Source of the DNA: Pedobacter sp. Leaf176
GTDB taxonomy: Bacteria; Bacteroidota; Bacteroidia; Sphingobacteriales; Sphingobacteriaceae
Assembly: GCF_001424305.1 (NCBI RefSeq)
Contig: NZ_LMPD01000002.1
Span: 781-43,667, forward strand
Direction: 5' to 3'
Length of the DNA: 42,887 nucleotides
Shown piece after piece: positions 35,117 to 42,679 of this stretch. The translations under genes were made by a program, and so were the position numbers. The notes beneath the pieces are model-generated. The model was not told the origin of the DNA and did not search any database. It saw only the letters and a list, made by a program, of their open reading frames with translations. Positions within the stretch are counted from its first letter, which is position 1, and every line of letters begins with the position of its first letter.

Positions 35117-36055
35117 TTACTGGAGGGTAAAAGAGAAAAAACTGCTAAAAGCGCCTTTGTTGCCCGCCTTATCTATGGCCCTAACCCGCCACACGATACG
35201 CTCATTTGCATCGCCTGCATCGAAATTTGAGCTGGTGCTCATGCTAAGCAATGGATATCCTGCAAAAAGGGTGAGCGAATCACTTTTAAATACCGAAACT
35301 TCATATTTTTCGGCGTCCGTAAGTGCATTCCATTGCAATTTAACCGGCTTTGCTACAAATTGCTTATTTGCAGGAACAGTCAATATGACTTTATCAGGTG
35401 GGTTGTTGTCAAAAATCAGGTGGCGTACTTCCGACCATTTGGACAACTGGCTATCATTTTCAGCCCTTGCCCTGAATTCATATTGACCTTGCTTTTTCAA
35501 CGTGTTGGTGAAACTCAATTGCTCTGTCAATGTATTCAGCACCAGTTTTGTTGAATCAGTGAAACCATTGGTATCTATCTGCAGGCGGTAGCGGGAAGCA
35601 CCAAAGAGTTTAAGCCACTCATAACGAATTGTGGCATCCGAGCTCACAAAAGTATTTCCGGGCGCTGTTAGCTGGAGGCTTTGCCCGTTTAAGCTGGATG
35701 GGTTAATTATCAAACTTCTTAGAAAATAGTCGGTATGGCTGCTACCGTTTTCCCCCCGAACACGCCATTGGTATTTCCCCGGTTCTAAAGTGTAGCTGAA
35801 CTTATCTGTATAGATGAGTGTATCAAGCACCAGTGCCGCCACACTATCGAAACGGCCGGAGACAACCTGCAGACGGTAAGCAAACGCATCTTCATTTCCT
35901 TCCCACCAAAAACTCTGCTTATAGACGTTGCTTTCCAGCTTATCCGCCGGGGCAAGCAGTGAAATTCTTCTGCCCTCCAGGGAGGGTTCAAAAAATTCTT
36001 TACATCCGGTTAAAGCTAAAAGCAGAAATAATGCAGCTAAAATATTGATTTTCAT
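35117..36055 (-). CDS. FN3-like outer-membrane lipoprotein
   Basis: Encodes 312 residues. Lipobox LTGC with cysteine 18 after MKINILAALFLLLALTG. Three Ig/FN3-like repeats follow (about 30-115, 120-210, 215-312), each with the pattern of a tryptophan-containing strand then YRLQV / YRLQIDT / YEVSVF, e.g. ISLLAPADKLESNVYKQSFW and VILTVPANKQFVAKPVKLQW. Lipoproteins of this shape are candidates for a secretin pilotin-like or surface scaffold. It starts four bases after the regulator gene ends and is the first structural gene of operon D. Confidence 0.8.
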   Translation of the reverse strand: MKINILAALFLLLALTGCKEFFEPSLEGRRISLLAPADKLESNVYKQSFWWEGNEDAFAYRLQVVSGRFDSVAALVLDTLIYTDKFSYTLEPGKYQWRVRGENGSSHTDYFLRSLIINPSSLNGQSLQLTAPGNTFVSSDATIRYEWLKLFGASRYRLQIDTNGFTDSTKLVLNTLTEQLSFTNTLKKQGQYEFRARAENDSQLSKWSEVRHLIFDNNPPDKVILTVPANKQFVAKPVKLQWNALTDAEKYEVSVFKSDSLTLFAGYPLLSMSTSSNFDAGDANERIVWRVRAIDKAGNKGAFSSFFSFTLQ

Positions 36056-36059
36056 AATG

Positions 36060-36908
36060 CTATATGCCTATGCAGGTTTCCAGTATTCCTTTTTCTATAG
36101 CTGCCAGTATAACAAGGCAAAAGAAACTTAAAGACAGCGCAATCTTTGGTGGTCGTAACAGCTGTATGGTTTGTTTGTCCTTTTTAATCATGCTTCTATT
36201 TTTTTTTTCTAAAAACGCTTTCTTGTAAGCATTTCCAATAATTATTCTGGCTTTATCCATTCCATGGAGTGTGATTGTGTTGCCTTCTATGGAAACAATT
36301 TTATCATCGTTTATGATAAAGGACTTATGAACCCTGCTGAATTCCGATTCAGGTAAGCTGTCTTCCATCTCTTTCATGGTATTATAGCAGGTATAACTGA
36401 TTCCTTCTTCCATGTGCAGGATAACATAGTTCTGGAGTGCTTCAATGTATAGAAGCTTATCGCACTTGATACGGATTTCCTTAAGACCTTTTGAATCGGC
36501 TTTGATAAAAAACGAATCCTTTATCTTATGCCGTAAAGGTAATTTCATACCTCTTGCAAGTTCAGCCAGGTGATTGTACTTATTGATACTCATGATGAAT
36601 CTTTCATAGGGCAAAGGTTTTAGCAAGTAATCTAGAGCATAGTTTTCGAAAGCATCGAAAGCCTTTAAAGCGCTATTTGACACAATAATAATTGATGCAA
36701 ACTGCCTGATGCGTGCAAGCCAGGGTTCATAGCTTTTAAGCAAGGCATCGTCCAGAAAAATCATTTCAGGTTTAATTGAAAATATCGGGCTGAAACTTTC
36801 AGGAGCGTTAAACGTAAATCCCTTTAATTTCGTAAGTGGATAACTGTCAATGTAATCGCATAACAATTCCACAGTGGAGATTTCTCCAATAACATAGCAC
36901 TCAATCAT
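36060..36908 (-). CDS. LytTR-type regulator with degenerate receiver and C-terminal membrane helix
   Basis: Encodes 282 residues. Residues 1-115 resemble a response-regulator receiver: putative phosphoacceptor D53 in MIFLDDALL and the conserved lysine K97 in YLLKPLP. The N-terminal acidic pair that binds magnesium is missing (VIGE instead of VDDE), so phosphorylation may not be the signal. Residues 130-240 are a LytTR DNA-binding domain (FFIKADSKGLKEIRIKCDKL, YIEALQNYVILHM, FSRVHKSFIIN). A hydrophobic stretch at about 255-272 (KIALSLSFFCLVILAAI) suggests a tail anchor in the inner membrane. It is the first gene behind site D and probably binds all four box arrays, including its own. No histidine kinase gene is nearby. 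Confidence 0.88.
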   Translation of the reverse strand: MIECYVIGEISTVELLCDYIDSYPLTKLKGFTFNAPESFSPIFSIKPEMIFLDDALLKSYEPWLARIRQFASIIIVSNSALKAFDAFENYALDYLLKPLPYERFIMSINKYNHLAELARGMKLPLRHKIKDSFFIKADSKGLKEIRIKCDKLLYIEALQNYVILHMEEGISYTCYNTMKEMEDSLPESEFSRVHKSFIINDDKIVSIEGNTITLHGMDKARIIIGNAYKKAFLEKKNRSMIKKDKQTIQLLRPPKIALSLSFFCLVILAAIEKGILETCIGI

Positions 36909-37228
36909 AAAGCGGTTCTTTTCTGTTAAAAACGAATAAGTAAGTGAGTCAAATAATATTCAACATGGAAATGCGGAATGCATCGGAGAAAAGGCACTTT
37001 TTGGCCGGATATCTTTCTGAGCGTCATAGATTAATTTGTTTAGAGATGCCTAGTTTAATTATAACTTTCACAATACAATATTTTTTTACACAAGACGCCT
37101 ATTTCACTTGATGAATGTGTCTTATTATGACATTTAAAAATTAAGTACTATCACTATATCTCATGCTATATATAAATACGTTTACAAGCCTAAAGCTGGA
37201 AAGAAAACATTAAATGGCAAAATCTATT

Positions 37229-37280
37229 TGACGAACGATCGATTTGGGCTGACAAACGATCGTTTTCACGTGACGAACGA
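37229..37280 (-). promoter_or_regulatory. Site D: three LytTR-like boxes at 21-bp spacing
   Basis: Boxes begin at 37229 (TGACGAACGA), 37250 (TGACAAACGA) and 37271 (TGACGAACGA). The array lies 321 bp upstream of the regulator start, leaving a long AT-rich leader. An open frame spanning the boxes (37190-37459) is not credible. Confidence 0.83.
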
Positions 37281-38256
37281 TCTTTTTTCAAAAAAAAATT
37301 GTCTGAATCATTGTGGTAAAATAAAAAAATCAAAAAATAGACGCGAATAATAAGGGATAAGCAAATATGGGAATCCAAGCAACCTGGAAACAACATTAGC
37401 CCTATTTTGACTTTAAAAAAGATTGTTATTTTAACTTCATCACGAGCAAACAAAAGCATAAAAAAGTCCTTATTTAGTCCATTTTTAGCAGGCCTACATT
37501 ATTTCACCAATAAGGAAAATTATGGCATGAGGATAAACATCAGCAAACTACCTGATTAGAAATCCTTAGGCTTTAAAGGCAATATTTTGAAAGCCGGTAC
37601 TTAGCGCATCGGTGAGCAGATCTTTGCTGATTTGAACGAGCTTAAAAAGTGTCCAGCCTTGCTTTCCTCATTTGTTTGGCAGGAAATAGCAAGGGGTACA
37701 AAAGCGCTAACACCGATTGATCAATTTCATTGAGCTTCAGGCAAATTTAACGCTGCCGAGCACCATAGGTGGCGAATATTTTCTTGCCCGCTCTGAAATA
37801 CGGTTTTTCAAGGCGCGCCTGTTCATTAACATTGGGGAATGAAAGTGCAATTCGTTGAAACGTTTCAAAACTTATCATGAAGGAGAAAGCTACAAACTAT
37901 TTTCAAACCGCAAATAGGATCCTTGCCTATTTCCGGATGAGGTAAATGCCTATCTTGTTCGACTCTCCTTCGAGTCTTCTTCGGAAAAACGGCCTTTAAA
38001 GCACCGTTTCTGCAACAAACCCCGAACAACTCCCGAACAAACCTACATTTAACCGGACAAATCCGGACATTTTCGGACATTTTCGGACATTGGGTACCTG
38101 TTATGATTTAAATTCGAACCCGGCTCGTACCTTCGTTACATAATCAACGCCGGCCGCCTGATGCTAACGGATTTTAAATTTTAAGAAAGGAAATGAGAAC
38201 AATAAAAAAATACTGCCAAAGGATGAAGATCATTTTATGCAAACTGACAAATGCTA
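37281..38256. other. Long intergenic region without a convincing gene
   Basis: About 1 kb upstream of site D. Short open stretches exist (plus strand QIFADLNELKKCPALLSSF near 37620; minus strand LKLNEIDQSVLALLYPLLF opposite it) but all lack starts or are quickly closed, so decayed coding sequence is possible. Near 38110 the minus strand has GGGTTCGAA, like a tRNA T-loop, but the stem does not pair. A 10-bp tandem repeat lies at 38051. Confidence 0.5.
38051..38090. repeat. Four imperfect 10-bp tandem repeats
   Basis: AACCGGACAA, ATCCGGACAT, TTTCGGACAT and TTTCGGACAT follow one another without spacing; the last two are identical. Confidence 0.75.
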
Positions 38257-38745
38257 TCAGGCTTTATTGATAACCGTGATTTCACCATCTTTTTCCATGT
38301 AAATGGAATCGATTTTCGAAAGATCGTTTGACTGACGGATGCTTCTGACCCGGTGCATGATTTCCTCTTTATTGACCAGGCCCTTTTTTAAATTATGCGC
38401 TAAAAACCGGCCATCATTGTAAAGCAGGATTTTTTGTCCGCTGAAAAGACGACCGGTTCCAGGAAAAATGCTGGTCACCCAGGCCAGGACCCGGTGCAGC
38501 AATACAATGGTTGAACTCGCTGCAACAACCGGCACAAAAGGCGATGCCCCGACGACTGCACGGCTAAGTACCGCACCGAGCAGTATGGTGATAACATTAT
38601 CAAGTGGGCTATGTAACCTGAAGGAGCGCCTGCCCGAAATACGAAGCAATGCATAAGCCAGCATAAATATGATGAGCGCCCTGCTGCTCATCTGTATGGC
38701 AGTTAATTCTTCCGATGTTCCGATGAGCGCATCAAAGCCTTGCAT
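38257..38745 (-). CDS. DUF421/YetF-type membrane protein
   Basis: Encodes 162 residues: three N-terminal membrane segments (about 20-37, 48-66, 69-88) then a soluble C-terminal domain with ILLYNDGRFLAHNLKKGLVN and IDSIYMEKDGEITVI, both typical of YetF/DUF421 proteins. The ISGRRSF motif after the first helix is also characteristic. Function of the family is not established; in Bacteroidetes it often sits in stress-response clusters, as here. The start lies two bases after the stop of the small acidic gene upstream, indicating cotranscription. Confidence 0.87.
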   Translation of the reverse strand: MQGFDALIGTSEELTAIQMSSRALIIFMLAYALLRISGRRSFRLHSPLDNVITILLGAVLSRAVVGASPFVPVVAASSTIVLLHRVLAWVTSIFPGTGRLFSGQKILLYNDGRFLAHNLKKGLVNKEEIMHRVRSIRQSNDLSKIDSIYMEKDGEITVINKA

Positions 38746-38747
38746 TG

Positions 38748-38936
38748 TTACTGATCATTTTCTGCAGTTTGCTCATCTGCATCGGCATCTGATTTAGAAA
38801 TTTGTTCTTTTTTATTTTCGATGGAAACCTCGCCCGAACTATCGGTATCCGCATCGCTTCCTTCGATTTGAGAAGCCGGGATAACGCCTATTTTCTCTTC
38901 ACTGTCTTCTTGTTTCTTTGTTGCTTTGTTTTCCAT
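38748..38936 (-). CDS. Small acidic, disordered protein
   Basis: Encodes 62 residues rich in Glu, Asp, Ser and Lys (EGSDADTDSSGEVS, SDADADEQTAENDQ) with no hydrophobic core; predicted to be disordered. No family recognised. It precedes the DUF421 gene with a two-base gap, and the arrangement supports a real gene even though composition alone would not. Confidence 0.6.
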   Translation of the reverse strand: MENKATKKQEDSEEKIGVIPASQIEGSDADTDSSGEVSIENKKEQISKSDADADEQTAENDQ

Positions 38937-39051
38937 CTTATTTAAACTTAGTTGTAAATATTCATTGTTTTGAATTTATCTCAATCTATTTCAGCAATTG
39001 TACAATCAAGCAATTAGTTAGGTACAAATGCTTTTTAGATCTGATAATCAA

Positions 39052-39486
39052 TCATCTCTTTAGCGCTTTAATTACACCCGCAGTAACTAACGCACCGCTT
39101 AGATAATACAGCACAGTTAGTACTTTCACCTTATCGTTCCTGGCAACGGTTTTTTCGTTTAATCCCAGCGGCCGAGCCAATTTAACGGCACCTAAACCGG
39201 CGCTTAAGCCTAAGGTGATGGCTTTGGTCCAGGTGTATTTACCTCCAGCACCAATTGCGCTATAATATAAGGTGTTGGCCAGCAGGTCGCCGGCTAATGT
39301 TGTGGCGTATAATTTTTTATCGTCGTGGATGGGTTTCCCTGCTTTATCCATTATAACATTTACGGCTTCCTCGCCGAGTAAATCAATGCGTGGCGCATCG
39401 TCCAGTTGTTTTTTTAAGCCTTCATGCAGAAGCGTAAGACTTAAAGCACCTGCAAACCCGGCGATAAGATTCTGTATATTTTTCAT
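39052..39486 (-). CDS. Hypothetical membrane-associated protein
   Basis: Encodes 144 residues from the ATG at 39484-39486 (MKNIQNLIAGFAGALSLTLL); an upstream ATG at 39609 would add 41 residues with no signal character, so the shorter form is preferred. Hydrophobic stretches lie at the N-terminus, around 85-110 (TKAITLGLSAGLGAVKLA) and at the C-terminus (VLYYLSGALVTAGVIKAL). I do not recognise a named family; neighbours are stress-related membrane and ferritin-fold proteins. Confidence 0.72.
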   Translation of the reverse strand: MKNIQNLIAGFAGALSLTLLHEGLKKQLDDAPRIDLLGEEAVNVIMDKAGKPIHDDKKLYATTLAGDLLANTLYYSAIGAGGKYTWTKAITLGLSAGLGAVKLARPLGLNEKTVARNDKVKVLTVLYYLSGALVTAGVIKALKR

Positions 39487-39693
39487 AGCCCTTAATTGAT
39501 GATGACTGATTAATGAACACAATTTTAACACAGGCGAAAGGCAGAAGGTTTTCTTTATTATAAAATTAAGCTCATCCTTTTGGGCAGCAAAATTTTGTTG
39601 CGCACTCAATTTATTGCAGGAAAATACGCGAAATAATAATCGGAAAAACCAATAAGGCGTCTGAATGTTTTATAACCGACCAAATTTGAAATT

Positions 39694-40332
39694 ATGGTAA
39701 ATACAAAAACTGCGGATAATGATGCCACAAAACAGGTGGCAGAGCCGAACAAAAAGGATCGCACTGATTTCATTAAATTCTTCACCGACGAATTAAAGGA
39801 TATCTATTGGGCAGAAAAACACCTGGCTCTTGCATTACCTAAACTTCAGCTGGCTGCAACAAGTCCTGAACTAGCTGCAGCTTTAGAAAGACACGCGGCA
39901 GAAACCAGGTTTCATATTGAAACACTGGAGCAGGTATTCACCTTAATTGGTGAAAAAGCAGTGGCAAAAAAATGTGATGCAATGGAAGGCCTGCTTAATG
40001 AGGCCGATGGCGTCATGGCCAACACAGATAAAGGATCCATGCTCCGCGATGCAGCGCTTATTCTGGCTGCTCAGAAAATAGAACATTACGAAATAGCGAC
40101 TTACGGTACACTCATCGTTTTTGCAGAAAAGATAGAAATTAAAGGCATTGCAGCGTTATTAATGATAACGCTGGAAAATGAAAAGGAAACGGACGCAGCC
40201 CTGACAGCAATAGCAGAAGCCTCGGTGAACGAAGCTGCATTTTTAGAACAGGATAATCAATCTAATGCGGCTGATAACTCCTTATTCTTAAAACCCAGCG
40301 CAAAACAAATGAGCCAGGCTGGTCTGAAGTAA
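39694..40332 (+). CDS. YciF-like ferritin-fold stress protein (DUF892)
   Basis: Encodes 212 residues. After a 24-residue polar leader comes the DUF892 four-helix fold: FIKFFTDELKDIYWAEKHLA (about 26-45), LERHAAETRFHIETLEQVF, LILAAQKIEHYEIATYGTL and ITLENEKETDAALTAIAE. The acidic and histidine residues in these helices match the di-metal site of the ferritin-like superfamily. YciF-type proteins respond to osmotic or oxidative stress in other bacteria. The following oxidoreductase gene starts 35 bp downstream on the same strand and may be cotranscribed. Confidence 0.9.
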   Translation: MVNTKTADNDATKQVAEPNKKDRTDFIKFFTDELKDIYWAEKHLALALPKLQLAATSPELAAALERHAAETRFHIETLEQVFTLIGEKAVAKKCDAMEGLLNEADGVMANTDKGSMLRDAALILAAQKIEHYEIATYGTLIVFAEKIEIKGIAALLMITLENEKETDAALTAIAEASVNEAAFLEQDNQSNAADNSLFLKPSAKQMSQAGLK

Positions 40333-40367
40333 GTCCAGCCTACCACGCATTAATTTTATTGATAAAC

Positions 40368-41912
40368 ATGGAAGATTTAAAACCTAAAACCAATCGCGAT
40401 GGCAGCCACACCAGCCTATGGCAGGATACCATTGATACCATCAGTTATACCCAAGAAAAAAAGGCAGCAGCACCATATGATACCCTGATAGTTGGCGGGG
40501 GCATCACCGGATTAACAACCGCCTTACTATTACAGCAACAGGGACAGAAATGCCTTTTAGTTGAGGCGCACAATCCGGGCTACGGCACTACCGGCGGTAC
40601 AACTGCACACCTGAACACCTTTCTAGATACCAGTTATCCTGAAATTGATAGCGATTTCGGAGAAAAGGCATCGGCGCAAATTGCAGCAGCCGCAAGGGAT
40701 ACAATCAATTTCATAAAAAATAACATTGACGTTTTAGGTATTGATGCCGATTTTGAATTTAAAGATGGTTACCTTTTTTCTCAAAATGAAGAGGAAACTA
40801 AAACGCTTGACTCCATTTTTTCTTCTTCGAAAAAAGCCGGACTTGATGTAAGTGAAACGTCGACCAATCAACTGCCCATCGGTTTTGATAAATGCATCTG
40901 TTTTAAAGACCAGGCTCAGTTTCACCCGCTGAAATACCTGAATGGCCTGGCACAGGAATTCATCAGGCTTGGCGGAACCATTTTAAATGACACCTTCATT
41001 GAAAAAAACGAAGAGAAAAACGGGCTGCACTATGCTTATAGTGCTGATGGCACTTTTACAGCCAGGAACCTGGTTTACGCCACGCACATCCCTCCTGGTG
41101 TCAACTTATTATCCTTACGCAACGCCCCCTACAGAAGTTATGTACTGGCGGTTAAACTGAAAGATGAAAATTATCCGGATGGCCTTTCCTACGACCTAAA
41201 AGAGCCTTATCATTATTTCCGCAGCCATGAAGTGGATGGAGAAAGACATTTAATAATCGGTGGTGCCGACCATAAAACCGGGCATGATGACCCTGAGGCG
41301 GCTTTCGCTGAACTGGAAGCTTATACCCGGGAACATTTTAATGTCGAGTCGATAGCCTATAAATGGTCGTCGCAATATTACGTTCCGGTAGATGGTCTTC
41401 CATATATCGGTCAGTTGCCAGGAGATGCGGACCGCATATTTATTGCCACCGGCTATAACGGTAACGGCATGATACTCGGAAGCCTCGCTGCCAAAATCAT
41501 TAATGATTTAATTCTGGAACAATCAAATCCGCTGGCCGAACTCTTTAATCCTTCGAGGTTAAAACCAGTTGCCGGTTTCAGCGAATTTATTAAAGAAAAT
41601 GCAGATGTGGCCTATCGTTTTGTAGCAGACAGGTTTGGCAACGAAAACATCGAGTCCTTAACCTCCCTGGCTGAAGATGAAGGAAAAATAGTCGAGCTCA
41701 ACGGTGAAAAACTTGCCGTTTACAAAGGTAAAGATGGTCATGTTTCTGCATTAAACCCGGTTTGTACACATGCACATTGCATAGTAAATTTTAACCCGGA
41801 AGAAAAGTCCTGGGACTGCCCCTGCCATGGCGGCCGTTTTTCTATCGATGGAAAGGTATTGACCGGTCCGCCTAGAAAAGATTTGGAACAGGTAGTTTTT
41901 AAAAAGGCTTAA
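40368..41912 (+). CDS. FAD-dependent oxidoreductase with C-terminal Rieske domain
   Basis: Encodes 514 residues from the ATG at 40368 (a TTG nine bases earlier is in frame but less likely). The N-terminal DAO-type fold has the dinucleotide motif LIVGGGITGLTTALLL (about 40-55) and LLVEAHNPGYGTTGGTTAHL; near residue 365 is the FAD-binding end IFIATGYNGNGMILGSLAA. A Rieske [2Fe-2S] domain occupies the last ~85 residues with ligands C466, H468, C484 and H487 (CTHAHC and CPCHGG). The substrate is unknown. This fusion is common in soil bacteria. Confidence 0.93.
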   Translation: MEDLKPKTNRDGSHTSLWQDTIDTISYTQEKKAAAPYDTLIVGGGITGLTTALLLQQQGQKCLLVEAHNPGYGTTGGTTAHLNTFLDTSYPEIDSDFGEKASAQIAAAARDTINFIKNNIDVLGIDADFEFKDGYLFSQNEEETKTLDSIFSSSKKAGLDVSETSTNQLPIGFDKCICFKDQAQFHPLKYLNGLAQEFIRLGGTILNDTFIEKNEEKNGLHYAYSADGTFTARNLVYATHIPPGVNLLSLRNAPYRSYVLAVKLKDENYPDGLSYDLKEPYHYFRSHEVDGERHLIIGGADHKTGHDDPEAAFAELEAYTREHFNVESIAYKWSSQYYVPVDGLPYIGQLPGDADRIFIATGYNGNGMILGSLAAKIINDLILEQSNPLAELFNPSRLKPVAGFSEFIKENADVAYRFVADRFGNENIESLTSLAEDEGKIVELNGEKLAVYKGKDGHVSALNPVCTHAHCIVNFNPEEKSWDCPCHGGRFSIDGKVLTGPPRKDLEQVVFKKA

Positions 41913-41980
41913 AGTGCTTATAACATGATGTCCGTAGTCAGCCGGTACTCAATCCGAACACTCAAGAAACGGACAGCTGG

Positions 41981-42203
41981 GCTCGGACTAGCAGTGGCTC
42001 CAAAAGTCTTCATTGCGAAGCCGATCCTTCATCGGCTGTGGCAATCTTATTCAATAACTCCATCTAGCGCAAGTCTTAGAGCCCCGGTCTAAGCAAAGGA
42101 CCGACTTGTGCTTTCGTTAAATCAATAGATCAATCCTTTACCGCTCAATCTGGTGCGAGTTTGTAGCTCATACCCAAATTGACAAACTCTGGCGCAAGCG
42201 TCT
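41981..42203. repeat. Long direct repeat, copy 1
   Basis: Begins GCTCGGACTAGCAGTGGCTC and runs through the ATTGCGAAGCCGAT hairpin, CTAGCGCAAGTCTTAGAGCC and GAGTTTGTAGCTCATACCC to GGCGCAAGCGTCT. It matches copy 2 almost base for base apart from a ~12-bp insertion (around TTATTCAATAACTC). Confidence 0.85.
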
Positions 42204-42213
42204 CGCTTGTGAC
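42191..42213. repeat. REP-like palindrome
   Basis: GGCGCAAGCGTCTCGCTTGT plus GAC; arms CAAGCG and CGCTTG flank a TCT loop. Confidence 0.7.
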
Positions 42214-42256
42214 GAATATATTCAAAAATCAACTAATTACCTTTTAAGCAAACTCT

Positions 42257-42279
42257 GGCGCAAGCGTCTCGCTTTTGAC
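42257..42279. repeat. REP-like palindrome
   Basis: Same unit as at 42191 with one change in the right arm (CGCTTTTGAC). Confidence 0.7.
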
Positions 42280-42353
42280 TATAATATATTCAGAAAACTA
42301 ACTATTAATCAAATATGAATTAGCATTTGAAACCAAACCTATTATCGTTTGAA

Positions 42354-42374
42354 GCACAAGCGGGACGCTTGCGC
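42354..42374. repeat. REP-like palindrome, inverted orientation
   Basis: GCACAAGCGGGACGCTTGCG plus C is the reverse complement type of the unit at 12561 and 42191. Confidence 0.65.
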
Positions 42375-42420
42375 TAGATGGGGGCGAGCTTGTAGCGCGT
42401 ATCCCCCCATCTAGCGCAAG
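42368..42420. repeat. Perfect 17-bp inverted repeat
   Basis: Left arm CTTGCGCTAGATGGGGG (42368-42384) and right arm CCCCCATCTAGCGCAAG (42404-42420) enclose a 19-base loop. Confidence 0.85.
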
Positions 42421-42490
42421 TCTTAGAGCCTCGGCCTAAGCAATGGACTGACTTGTACTTTCGTTAAATCAACAGATCAATATCTATCAA
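42408..42490. repeat. Partial middle copy of the long repeat
   Basis: CATCTAGCGCAAGTCTTAGA through TCGTTAAATCAACAGATCAA corresponds to the middle portion of copies 1 and 2 with several substitutions. Confidence 0.75.
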
Positions 42491-42679
42491 TCCTTTACCC
42501 CCTTCATAATCTATAGCGCTACTATACAAATAATCTGACGCAATGCTATCAATCCTACTTCAACTGGATTATGGTGAAGATGCTATTACATCTTAATATG
42601 ATTTTGGCTAGCTAAGTATTATGAAGGCACAAGTCAGCCAGTCCACATTCCCCTACCCACTAAGACTTGCGCTAGTGAG

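Noticed and set aside
37190..37459. Minus-strand open frame of 89 codons
   Set aside because: Runs straight through the site D boxes; low complexity and no family resemblance.
37865..38080. Minus-strand open frame of 71 codons
   Set aside because: Covers the 10-bp tandem repeats, is rich in Cys/Arg without a motif, and has no gene-like context.
38105..38150. Possible tRNA 3' end or attachment site (GGGTTCGAA on the minus strand)
   Set aside because: The bases flanking the T-loop-like heptamer do not pair and no upstream tRNA body exists.
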